In this document: positions 16,322-23,805 of the stretch, in pieces
Layout of the letters: each line of letters starts with the position of its first letter
How positions within the stretch are numbered: position 1 is the first letter of the stretch
NCBI RefSeq assembly: GCF_029338515.1
Contig: NZ_CP119988.1
Coordinates: forward strand, 744,001 to 808,000
Source of the DNA: Haloglomus litoreum
Lineage (GTDB): Archaea > Halobacteriota > Halobacteria > Halobacteriales > Haloarculaceae
Direction of reading: 5' to 3'
Length of the DNA stretch: 64,000 nt
The notes under the pieces: model-generated
The model's input: the letters and a program-made list of their open reading frames with translations, nothing else
The model's database searches: none
Told to the model about the DNA's origin: nothing
Made by a program: the position numbers and the translations under genes

Positions 16322-17355
16322 CCACCACTGCCAGCGTGGTCGGCGGCACCGGCTTCACGGGTGGCGAACTGCTGCGCCTGCTCGACGGCCACCCCGAGTT
16401 CGAGGTCGTGCAGGCGACCTCCCGCTCGGAGGCGAACAAGACCGTCGGCGGCATCCACCCGAACCTGCGTCACATGGACCTGCGGTTCTCCGACCCGGCG
16501 GACCTCGAATCCGTGGACACGCTGTTCGCGTGTACGCCCCACGGCGTCTCGATGGGCCAGATCGACGAGTTCCGCGACGCCGCCGGCACGGTCGTCGACC
16601 TCTCGGCGGACTTCCGTCTGCCCGAGACGACGTACTACGACGAGTACTACGACGGCCACGAGCGACCCGGGCTGCTCGAGGAGGCCGAGTACGCCCTGCC
16701 CGAGTTGAACCGCGAGAACCTGCCGGGCGCCGACCTCATCGCCGCCGGAGGCTGCAACGCCACCGCCAGCATCCTCGGCCTGCTCCCGCTGTTCGAGGCG
16801 GGCATCCTCGACGGCGACGAGCAGATCGTCATCGACATCAAGGTCGGCTCCAGCGAGGGGGGCGCCGGCGGCGGTGCCGCGTCGTCGCACGCCGAGCGCT
16901 CGGGCGTCGTCCGCCCGTACGCGCCGACCGGCCATCGCCACGAGGCCGAGATCGAGGCGTACCTCGGCACGAGCGTCTCGTTCACGGTCCACGCCGTCGA
17001 CATGATCCGCGGCGCGAGCGCGACCTGTCACATCTTCCCGAACGGGCCCGTCTCGAAGGGCGATATGTGGCAGGCCTACCGCGGCCAGTACGAGGACGAG
17101 CCGTTCGTCCGCATGGCGTCGGGCGGCGGTGGCGTGTATCGGTATCCGGAGCCGAAGGCGGTCGCGGGCTCGAACTTCGCGGAGGTCGGCTTCGAGGTCG
17201 ACCCCACGAACAAGCGCCTCGTCGTCTTCTCGGCCATCGACAACATGATGAAGGGCTCGGCGGGCCAGGCGGTCCACGCGGCGAACATCGCGCTGGGCTT
17301 CGAGGAGACCGCCGGGCTGGAGCACACGGGCTTCCACCCCATCGGCGCGCCCTGA
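16318..17355 (+). CDS. argC: LysW-gamma-glutamyl-phosphate reductase
   Basis: A 345-residue NADPH-dependent reductase converting LysW-bound glutamyl phosphate to the semialdehyde. The Rossmann start TASVVGGTGFTGGELLRLL (residues 3-21) and the catalytic Cys block AAGGCNATASILGLLP (near 141) are intact, with HRHEAEIE near 204. It starts within the argX stop (ATGA overlap). The operon is interrupted after it by about 345 bases of repeat DNA before argB. Confidence 0.95.
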   Translation: MTTTASVVGGTGFTGGELLRLLDGHPEFEVVQATSRSEANKTVGGIHPNLRHMDLRFSDPADLESVDTLFACTPHGVSMGQIDEFRDAAGTVVDLSADFRLPETTYYDEYYDGHERPGLLEEAEYALPELNRENLPGADLIAAGGCNATASILGLLPLFEAGILDGDEQIVIDIKVGSSEGGAGGGAASSHAERSGVVRPYAPTGHRHEAEIEAYLGTSVSFTVHAVDMIRGASATCHIFPNGPVSKGDMWQAYRGQYEDEPFVRMASGGGGVYRYPEPKAVAGSNFAEVGFEVDPTNKRLVVFSAIDNMMKGSAGQAVHAANIALGFEETAGLEHTGFHPIGAP

Positions 17356-17701
17356 GCATAGAAGCAGCGAATCAGCGAAATTTTTCGATAATGATGCATA
17401 TAAACGACGCAAGTCAGATGTTTTCGATGAAAGAGCAGATTAAAAGCTGTAGGAAGCCCCGGGCGGCTCGACCCTCCGGGGCTCGCTGCGCGCTTCCCTC
17501 GCGCCTCGCAGAGCGAGGCGCTCGGTCCAGTGCTTGCGTCGTCCTCAGAATCGAAGATTCTGATGGGCTGCGGGAGAGCCCTGCTCTCCCGAACGCCCGG
17601 GAGGGGTCGAGCCCCCCGCCCCTTCCATTCCCGCCCGTTCCGGGAGGTCGGTCGAGCGACGCCCCCGCCAGCGCGGTGCGTACTCGTGGAGGTGCGGCAG
17701 C
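17356..17701. repeat. repeat module (copy B) inserted between argC and argB
   Basis: The first about 90 bases are AT-rich (AATTTTTCGATAATGATGCA region). The rest is GC-rich and hairpin-laden: TCAGAATC/GATTCTGA (17545-17552 with 17556-17563) and CGGGAGAGC/GCTCTCCCG (17571-17579 with 17583-17591), both perfect. The flanks (GTAGGAAGCCCC, GTGCTTGCGTCG, CCGCCCCTTCCATTCCCGCC) resemble those of copies near 39.7 and 54.7 kb. No gene is evident. It separates genes that elsewhere in this operon overlap or nearly touch. Confidence 0.6.
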
Positions 17702-18556
17702 ATGAGCGATATCTCCGACTACGACCGCGTCGTCGTGAAGATCGGCGGCGCGAAGGCCGTCGAGCCGGAGGGCGCGCTGGCGGACATCGCCGATCTGGTC
17801 GACGAGGGCGTCGAGATGGCCGTCGTCCACGGCGGCTCGACGGCGGTCGACGACACGTTAGAGCGGATGGGGATGGAGCCCGAGTACGTCGAGACGCCGG
17901 GCGGCGTCGTCGGTCGGTTCACCGACGAGGAGACGATGGACGTGTTCAAGATGGCGATGGCCGGGCTGGTGAACACCGACCTCGTGACGGGCCTGCGCAA
18001 CGCGGGCGCAGACGCCGTCGGCCTCTCCGGGGTGGACGGTGGCCTCCTCACGGGCTCCCGGAAGGACGCGGTGCGGGTCGTCGAGGACGGGAAGAAGAAG
18101 ATCCGCCGCGGCGACCACTCGGGCACCATCAAGCAGATCAACGCCGACCTGCTGGAGTCGCTGCTCGCCGATGGGTACACCCCGGTCGCCTCGCCGCCGA
18201 TGCTGGCCGACGACGGGGTGGCGGTGAACACGGACGCCGACCGCGCGAGCGCGGCGGTGGCGGGCGCGCTGGGCGCGACGCTCGTCTCGCTGACCGACGT
18301 CGAGGGCGTCTACCGGGACCCCGACGACCCGTCGACCCGTATCGAGCGCGTCGAGACCGCCGACGACTTCGCGGCACTCGAGTCGGCGGCCGAGGGGTTC
18401 ATGAGCCGGAAGGTGATGGCCGCGACGGAGGCGCTGGAGGGCGGCGCGCCCGAGGTCGTCGTCGCCTCCGCGAACGCCGACCGGCCGGTCCGGACGGCGC
18501 TGGAGGGTGGCGGTACGCACGTCCTGCAGTCGGCCCTGCCGGAGGGGGACGAGTGA
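17702..18556 (+). CDS. argB: LysW-glutamate kinase (acetylglutamate kinase family)
   Basis: Phosphorylates the gamma-carboxyl of LysW-bound glutamate. 284 residues, amino-acid-kinase fold: VVKIGGAKAVEPEG at 11-24, AVVHGGSTAVDDTLERMG near 40-57, and the ATP-side block NTDADRASAAVAGALGATLVSLTDVEGVYRDP near 177-209. It is the first gene after the repeat module; about 60 bases separate it from argD. Confidence 0.95.
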   Translation: MSDISDYDRVVVKIGGAKAVEPEGALADIADLVDEGVEMAVVHGGSTAVDDTLERMGMEPEYVETPGGVVGRFTDEETMDVFKMAMAGLVNTDLVTGLRNAGADAVGLSGVDGGLLTGSRKDAVRVVEDGKKKIRRGDHSGTIKQINADLLESLLADGYTPVASPPMLADDGVAVNTDADRASAAVAGALGATLVSLTDVEGVYRDPDDPSTRIERVETADDFAALESAAEGFMSRKVMAATEALEGGAPEVVVASANADRPVRTALEGGGTHVLQSALPEGDE

Positions 18557-18614
18557 CGATGCAGCACTGGCACGGACCGACAGGTTCGATAGCGCAGGAC
18601 CGCACAGCGTACGC

Positions 18615-19742
18615 ATGACCGGATTCGTCTTCTCCGAGAAGCCCATCCGCATCGAACGCGGTGAGGGCGTCCACCTCTACGACACGAACGGGACCGAGTA
18701 CCTCGATTTCGGCGCCAGCTACGCCTGTACGCCGGTCGGCCACTGCCACCCCGAGGTGGTCGACGCGGCGACGAGCCAGCTGGAGCGGCTCATGTACGTC
18801 CAGGCCTCCTACCCGAACGACGCCCGCGACGCGCTGTACGGCGCACTCGCGGACTGTGCGCCCGGGGACATCGACCGGGTATGGCTCTGTAACTCCGGGA
18901 CGGAGGCCAACGAGGCCGCGCTGAAGTTCGCCCGGCACGCCACCGGCCGCTCGAAGATCGTCGCCACGACGCGGGGCTTCCACGGCCGCACGATGGGGGC
19001 GCTCTCGGCGACCTGGAAGGACGAGTACCGGGAGGGCTTCGAGCCGCTGGCCGGCGGCTTCGAGTTCGTCGAGTACGGCGACGCCGACGCGATGGCCGCG
19101 GCGGTCGACGACGAGACTGCGGCGGTCATCCTCGAACCGCTCCAGGGCGAGGGCGGCATCAACCCCGCCGACACCGACTACCTGCAGGCCGTCCGCGAGA
19201 CGACCGCCGACCACGGGGCCGCGATGATACTGGACGAGATCCAGACGGGACTCGGCCGCACGGGCCACCTGTGGGCCAGCGAGCGCCACGATGTCGTTCC
19301 GGACGTCCTGACGACGGCGAAGGGGCTCGGCAGCGGCCTCCCGGTCGGCGCGACCCTGGTGAAGGAGTGGGTGGCCGAGGACTGCGGCAACCACGGCTCG
19401 ACGTTCTCCGGTGGCCCGGTCGTCTCGGCCGCCGCCGGCGCCACGCTGGACGTGCTCCAGCGCGAGGATCTCCCCGCACACGCCGGAGAGATGGGTGACT
19501 ACCTGATGGGCGAGGTTCGGGACCTGCTCGGCGACGAGGTCCGCGACGTGCGCGGCCACGGGCTGATGATCGGTGTCGAGGTGAAGCGGGGGGCCAACCG
19601 CCTGCTGCGCGACCTCGCCATCGAGCACGGGATCCTCGCACTGCCCGCGGGCCGGACAGTCCTGCGCCTGCTCCCGCCGCTCACCATCGAGCGCGAGCAC
19701 GCCGACGAGGTCGTCGACGCGCTGGAGGCGGTCATCGCGTGA
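18615..19742 (+). CDS. argD: LysW-glutamate-semialdehyde (ornithine-type) aminotransferase
   Basis: A 375-residue class-III PLP aminotransferase that converts LysW-bound glutamate semialdehyde to LysW-ornithine. The PLP-phosphate block CNSGTEANEAALKFAR is near 95-110, GFHGRTMGALSAT near 125, the Asp of ILDEIQTGLGRTG near 208-220 and the Schiff-base Lys in LTTAKGLGSGLPVG near 232-245. The ATG at 18615 gives the usual N-terminus (MTGFVFSEKPIRIERG). The stop overlaps the GTG of argE. Confidence 0.95.
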   Translation: MTGFVFSEKPIRIERGEGVHLYDTNGTEYLDFGASYACTPVGHCHPEVVDAATSQLERLMYVQASYPNDARDALYGALADCAPGDIDRVWLCNSGTEANEAALKFARHATGRSKIVATTRGFHGRTMGALSATWKDEYREGFEPLAGGFEFVEYGDADAMAAAVDDETAAVILEPLQGEGGINPADTDYLQAVRETTADHGAAMILDEIQTGLGRTGHLWASERHDVVPDVLTTAKGLGSGLPVGATLVKEWVAEDCGNHGSTFSGGPVVSAAAGATLDVLQREDLPAHAGEMGDYLMGEVRDLLGDEVRDVRGHGLMIGVEVKRGANRLLRDLAIEHGILALPAGRTVLRLLPPLTIEREHADEVVDALEAVIA

Positions 19743-20830
19743 GCGACGCCGCCGAGGCACCGGCCGACAGCCAGGTTCCCGTCGACCAGGAGGCCCGCGA
19801 CCTGCTCGAGCGCGTGGTCGCCACGCCCTCGCCGTCCGGCGAGGAGGGGGCCGCGGCCGCTGAACTCGTCGAGTTCTTCGAGTCCCACGGGCGGGAGGCC
19901 TGGACCGACGCGGTCGGCAACGTCCGCGCGCCCGCCGACGACTCGCTCCTGCTCACCTCGCACGTCGACACCGTCCCCGGCGACATCCCGGTCCGTGTCG
20001 AGGAACACGACGACGGGAGCGACGTGCTGTGGGGCCGCGGCAGCGTCGACGCGAAGGGGCCGCTGTGTGCGATGGCCGTCGTCGCGGTCCGCACGGGCGT
20101 CTCGTTCGCCGGCGTCGTCGGCGAGGAGGTCGACTCCCGGGGCGCCCACCACCTCGTGGCCGAGCGCGACGCGCCCGACGCCGTCGTGAACGGCGAACCA
20201 TCCGGCTGGGACGGCATCACGCTGGGCTACCGCGGGCTCACGGCCGGCCGGTACGTCCACACCTCGGAGTCGGGTCACACCTCCCGCGAGGAGGCAAACG
20301 CCATCCAGTCGGCCATCCGCTGGTGGGCTCGGGTGGAGGACCGCTACGAGACCGACGAGTACGAGCCGGTCTTCGAGCAGGTGACGACCAAGCCGGTCGC
20401 GATGGACGGCGGCCTCACCGAGGACGGCCTCTCGGTGGAGGCGACGATGGACGTCCAGCTGCGCGTCCCGCCCGCGCTGACGGTCGACGACGTACAGGAG
20501 ACCGTCGTCTCCGAGCTCGCGGGCGGGACCGTCAACTGGTACGACGAGGTGCCGCCGGTGATGGTCTCGCCCCGTACCGAGGTGGCGCGGGCGTTCCGCG
20601 TCGCCATCCGCGACGTGGGCGGTGACCCCCGCCTGCTCCGCAAGACCGGCACCAGCGACATGAACGTCTTCGCCGGCGCCTGGGACTGCCCGATGGCGAC
20701 CTACGGCCCCGGCGATTCCGACCTGGACCACGCGCCGAACGAGCACCTGCCGCTTCGCGACCTCGACCGCGCCGTCGCGGTGCTCGAGCGCGTCGCGAGC
20801 GACTTCACCGAGGACGAGAACGATGACTGA
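19739..20830 (+). CDS. argE: [LysW]-ornithine hydrolase (M20 family)
   Basis: A 363-residue M20-type metallohydrolase that releases ornithine from LysW. Metal-ligand blocks: LLTSHVDTVPG (near 72-82), WGRGSVDAKGPLCAM (near 99-113), GVVGEEVDSRGA (near 123-134), and a final His region DHAPNEHLPL (near 331). It starts at GTG overlapping argD (GTGA) and overlaps argF by 8 bases. The order fits the LysK/ArgE of LysW-type clusters. Confidence 0.94.
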   Translation: MSDAAEAPADSQVPVDQEARDLLERVVATPSPSGEEGAAAAELVEFFESHGREAWTDAVGNVRAPADDSLLLTSHVDTVPGDIPVRVEEHDDGSDVLWGRGSVDAKGPLCAMAVVAVRTGVSFAGVVGEEVDSRGAHHLVAERDAPDAVVNGEPSGWDGITLGYRGLTAGRYVHTSESGHTSREEANAIQSAIRWWARVEDRYETDEYEPVFEQVTTKPVAMDGGLTEDGLSVEATMDVQLRVPPALTVDDVQETVVSELAGGTVNWYDEVPPVMVSPRTEVARAFRVAIRDVGGDPRLLRKTGTSDMNVFAGAWDCPMATYGPGDSDLDHAPNEHLPLRDLDRAVAVLERVASDFTEDENDD

Positions 20831-21734
20831 CGACCACCCACGCAACTTCGTCGACATCGACGACCTGACGACCGAGGAACTGCACGCGGTCCTGACCCGC
20901 GCGACCGACCTGAAGGAGCGCGAGCACCGGGGGAAACACCACCCGCTGCTCTCGGGCCAGACCCTCGGGATGATCTTCGAGAAACCCTCCACCCGGACCC
21001 GCGTCTCCTTCGAGACCGGGATGACCCAGCTCGGCGGCCACGCCATCTTCCTCGGCCCGGACGACATCCACCTCGGCCACGGCGAGCCCGTCAAGGACAC
21101 CGCCCGGGCACTGTCCCGGTACGTGGACCTGTTGATGGCCCGCGTCTTCGACCACGCCGACGTGCAGGAACTCGCCGAGTACGCCACCGTTCCGGTCATC
21201 AACGGCCTGACCGACGACGCCCACCCCTGCCAGACGCTGGCCGACCTGCTGACCATCCGTGAGCGGTTCGGGGACTTCGAGGCCGACGTGGCGTGGGTCG
21301 GCGACGGCAACAACGTCGCGCAGTCGTTCGTTCTGGGGGCGGCGATGGTCGACCTCGACCTGACCGTCGCCACGCCGCCCGAGTACGCCATCGACGACGC
21401 GGTGCTGGACCGCGCGGCCGAACTCGGGACGCCGCCCGAGACCACGACCGACCCCGAGGCCGCGGTCGAGGGCGCCGACATCGTCTACACGGACGTCTGG
21501 GTCAGCATGGGCGAGGAGGACCAGCGTGCCGAGAAACTGGAGCGGTTCCAGCGCGGCGGCTTCCAGGTCGACGACGACCTGCTCGGCCCGGATACCGAGG
21601 TGATGCACTGCCTTCCGGCCCACCGCGGCGAGGAGATCACCGACGAGGTGATGGAGTCCGACCGGGCCCTGGTGTGGGATCAGGCCGAGAACCGGCTCCA
21701 CGCCCAGAAGGGGCTGATGACCTGGCTGGACTGA
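20823..21734 (+). CDS. argF: ornithine carbamoyltransferase
   Basis: Makes citrulline from ornithine and carbamoyl phosphate. 303 residues. The carbamoyl-phosphate motif FEKPSTRTRVSFE is at about 54-66, HPCQTLADLLT near 134-144 and the ornithine loop HCLPAHRGEE near 262-271; all catalytic residues are present. It closes the arg gene block. The overlap with argE implies translational coupling. Confidence 0.97.
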   Translation: MTDDHPRNFVDIDDLTTEELHAVLTRATDLKEREHRGKHHPLLSGQTLGMIFEKPSTRTRVSFETGMTQLGGHAIFLGPDDIHLGHGEPVKDTARALSRYVDLLMARVFDHADVQELAEYATVPVINGLTDDAHPCQTLADLLTIRERFGDFEADVAWVGDGNNVAQSFVLGAAMVDLDLTVATPPEYAIDDAVLDRAAELGTPPETTTDPEAAVEGADIVYTDVWVSMGEEDQRAEKLERFQRGGFQVDDDLLGPDTEVMHCLPAHRGEEITDEVMESDRALVWDQAENRLHAQKGLMTWLD

Positions 21735-21784
21735 GCCGGGACGGAACCCGACACTTTTGGCCGCCTGCCCGGAGCGTTCGGGTG

Positions 21785-22042
21785 ATGCCCTCCGACCCGC
21801 CGTTCTTCGATTCCGCCGACCGCAGTCTCGACACCGACCAGCTGCTGTACGAGGCGGTTCCCGTCGCCAAACTCGTCGCGCTGGTCGTCGTCATCGCGTT
21901 CGTCCCGTTCGCGCTCCGGTTCGGCGTCGGCCGGAACGAGGCCCTCAGCGTCCTGTTCGGCGTCCTCGGACAGTTCGTCCTCGCGGTCGGGGCCGGCGTC
22001 GTCCTGCTGTACGTCCTCGCCCGTGCGGAGCAACTGGCTTGA
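21785..22042 (+). CDS. small two-helix membrane protein, unknown function
   Basis: An 85-residue protein with two hydrophobic helices (about 29-46 and 60-80), separated by GVGRNEALSV, and a charged N-terminus (PPFFDSADRSLDTDQLL). The ATG at 21785 gives this complete small protein although the frame is open further upstream over argF. It lies 50 bases after argF and could be read through from it, but no link to arginine metabolism is visible. It is convergent with thiL. Confidence 0.65.
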   Translation: MPSDPPFFDSADRSLDTDQLLYEAVPVAKLVALVVVIAFVPFALRFGVGRNEALSVLFGVLGQFVLAVGAGVVLLYVLARAEQLA

Positions 22043-22051
22043 CGCGGCCCG

Positions 22052-22978
22052 CTACGCCCCGTGCGTGTAGCCGCGGTCCGGCAGCGGGTCGCCGTCCATC
22101 GTGAGCCCCGCGTCTGCCTCGACGACCGTGCCGACGCGCGTCAGGTCCACGGGACACGCCTCCCGCGCGGTCGCGAGCGCGGCCTCGGGGACCGTCACGA
22201 CGAGTTCGAAGTCCTCGCCGAAGAACGCGGCCAGTTCGCGTTCGTCCTTGGGGCCGTCGGCCACCTCGGCCACGGCGTCGTGGACCGGGAGCGCGTCGCC
22301 GTCGAGTTCGATACCGCACTCGGAGGTCTCGGCCAGCTGGTGGCACGAGCGCGCGAGCCCGTCGCTGGAGTCCATCATCGCCGTCGCTCGGGGTGCGAGC
22401 GCGCGGCCCGCGGCCACGCGCGGGACGAACCGGAAGAGGTCGTTGGCGCGCTCCGGCTCGTCCGGGAACAGCCGGAGGGCGGCGGCCGACCGCCCGAGTT
22501 CGCCCGTGACGCAGAGCGCGTCGCCGACCTGCGCGCCGGAGCGTCGTATCGGTCCTTCGTCGCCGAGTCGGCCGAGCGCCGTCGTGGCGACGGTGAACTC
22601 GTCGTGGCCGTCGAGGTCGCCGCCGACGTACTCGGCGCCGACCGCCTCGCAGACCTCGCGCGCGCCCCGGACGAAGTCGCGCACCTCGTCGGGTCGGAAG
22701 TCGGGCGCGCCGTACACCGCGACGGCGGCGGTCGCGGCCGCCCCCATCGCCGCCACGTCCGAGAGCGATGCCGCGACAGCGCGCCAGCCCGCCGTGTAGC
22801 GGGTCGTGCCGTCAGGGAAGTCCGTCGTCTCGTGGAGCATGTCCGTCGTGAGGACCTGCCCGTCGACGACGGCGGCGTCGTCGCCCGCGGCCGGGAGGCT
22901 TTCGGCGATGAGCGCGAGGGCGGCGCGCTCGTCGATGGGGGCGTCGGGGTCCTCGGGGTCGCTCCCGGACTCGGTCAT
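22052..22978 (-). CDS. thiL: thiamine-monophosphate kinase
   Basis: Phosphorylates thiamine monophosphate to the active diphosphate with ATP. 308 residues, PurM/ThiL fold: GDDAAVVDG near 32, TTDMLHETTDFP near 44-55, ASLSDVAAMGA near 70-80, GGDLDGHDEFTVATTALG near 119-136 and MDSSDGLARSC near 200-210. The start at 22978 is chosen over a long upstream frame that runs through the repeat region. An AT-poor TATA-like CTTTACC lies about 25 bases upstream. Confidence 0.95.
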   Translation of the reverse strand: MTESGSDPEDPDAPIDERAALALIAESLPAAGDDAAVVDGQVLTTDMLHETTDFPDGTTRYTAGWRAVAASLSDVAAMGAAATAAVAVYGAPDFRPDEVRDFVRGAREVCEAVGAEYVGGDLDGHDEFTVATTALGRLGDEGPIRRSGAQVGDALCVTGELGRSAAALRLFPDEPERANDLFRFVPRVAAGRALAPRATAMMDSSDGLARSCHQLAETSECGIELDGDALPVHDAVAEVADGPKDERELAAFFGEDFELVVTVPEAALATAREACPVDLTRVGTVVEADAGLTMDGDPLPDRGYTHGA

Positions 22979-23042
22979 CGTCGGAGGAGGGGGCGCGCGG
23001 GGTAAAGAGATGCTGGGACTCGCGACCACCTGGATAACCAAT

Positions 23043-23180
23043 GGGCCGGGAGCGCGTGGTGAGCGGCTTGCCCGCGAACCCGCGCGACCCGGGGAAGGGT
23101 AGGGGCGCCACGAGCCGTCACCAGCCACGTCGGGCGGGACTGAAAGGGGCCGGGCGCTTTCGACAGCCGGTCGTCGCTGT
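23043..23180. repeat. short repeat-module copy C between thiL and the PPC gene
   Basis: Positions 23043-23064 are identical to 55057-55078 (22 bases) and 23074-23106 nearly match 55125-55157. The distal part has the GGACTGAAAGGGGC...CTTTCGACAG pattern found at 40131-40262 but with the long internal part missing. No gene seen in the 280-base gap. Confidence 0.6.
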
Positions 23181-23227
23181 TGGTTGCTACACCTCCATCC
23201 CACCACTTCCACTCCGCCACCGAACAC

Positions 23228-23235
23228 CTTTAGCC
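23228..23235 (+). promoter_or_regulatory. TATA box of the PPC-domain gene
   Basis: CCTTTAGC centred about 27 bases before the ATG at 23258, indicating a leaderless transcript. Confidence 0.5.
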
Positions 23236-23257
23236 GGGCCCCGCCCACCGGCCGGAC

Positions 23258-23683
23258 ATGGATTACCGACAGGTCGAGGGCGCCCGGGAGTTCGTCGCCC
23301 GACTCGACCACGGCCGGGACTGGCGCGCGCAGATCGAGGCCTTCGCCGCCGCAGAGGACATCGACGCGGCCTTCTTCGTCGGTCTCGGCGCGGTGCAGGA
23401 CGCGGAGATCTACTTCTACGACCAGGACGAGCAGGAGTACTACCCGGAACGGTTCGACGAGCCGTTCGAGGTCGCCTCCTGTACGGGCAACGTCTCGTGG
23501 CTCGACGGAGAGCGCTTCGCGCACACCCACATGGTCCTCTCGCGCGAGGACGGCTCCTGCGTCGCGGGCCACCTGAACGAGGCCACCACGTTCGCCGGGG
23601 AGCTGTACGTCCGCGAGTTCGACGCCGAACTCGTCCGCGAGCACGACGAGACGACGGACCTCGACCTCTGGGGGAACCTCTGA
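23258..23683 (+). CDS. PPC/DUF296-domain protein
   Basis: A 141-residue protein made of one PPC (PCC, DUF296) domain: ARLDHGRDWRAQIEAFA at about 14-30, AAFFVGLGAVQDAEIYFYD near 38-56, THMVLSREDGSCVAGHLNEA near 90-109. These domains form trimers; plant and some bacterial members bind AT-rich DNA, but the function of free-standing archaeal members is unknown. The His residues in HTHM and GHL could bind a metal. Transcribed alone between a repeat copy and the polymerase gene. Confidence 0.85.
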   Translation: MDYRQVEGAREFVARLDHGRDWRAQIEAFAAAEDIDAAFFVGLGAVQDAEIYFYDQDEQEYYPERFDEPFEVASCTGNVSWLDGERFAHTHMVLSREDGSCVAGHLNEATTFAGELYVREFDAELVREHDETTDLDLWGNL

Positions 23684-23805
23684 ACCGAGCGACCAGTCGC
23701 CGAGGTATCGGAACAAGCGCTGGATGGGGAATAGAACGAACGAGATGGCGGCACAATCGACAAAATCGTGACACAGACCGATAATCGCTGTCGGTGGTGG
23801 TCGTA

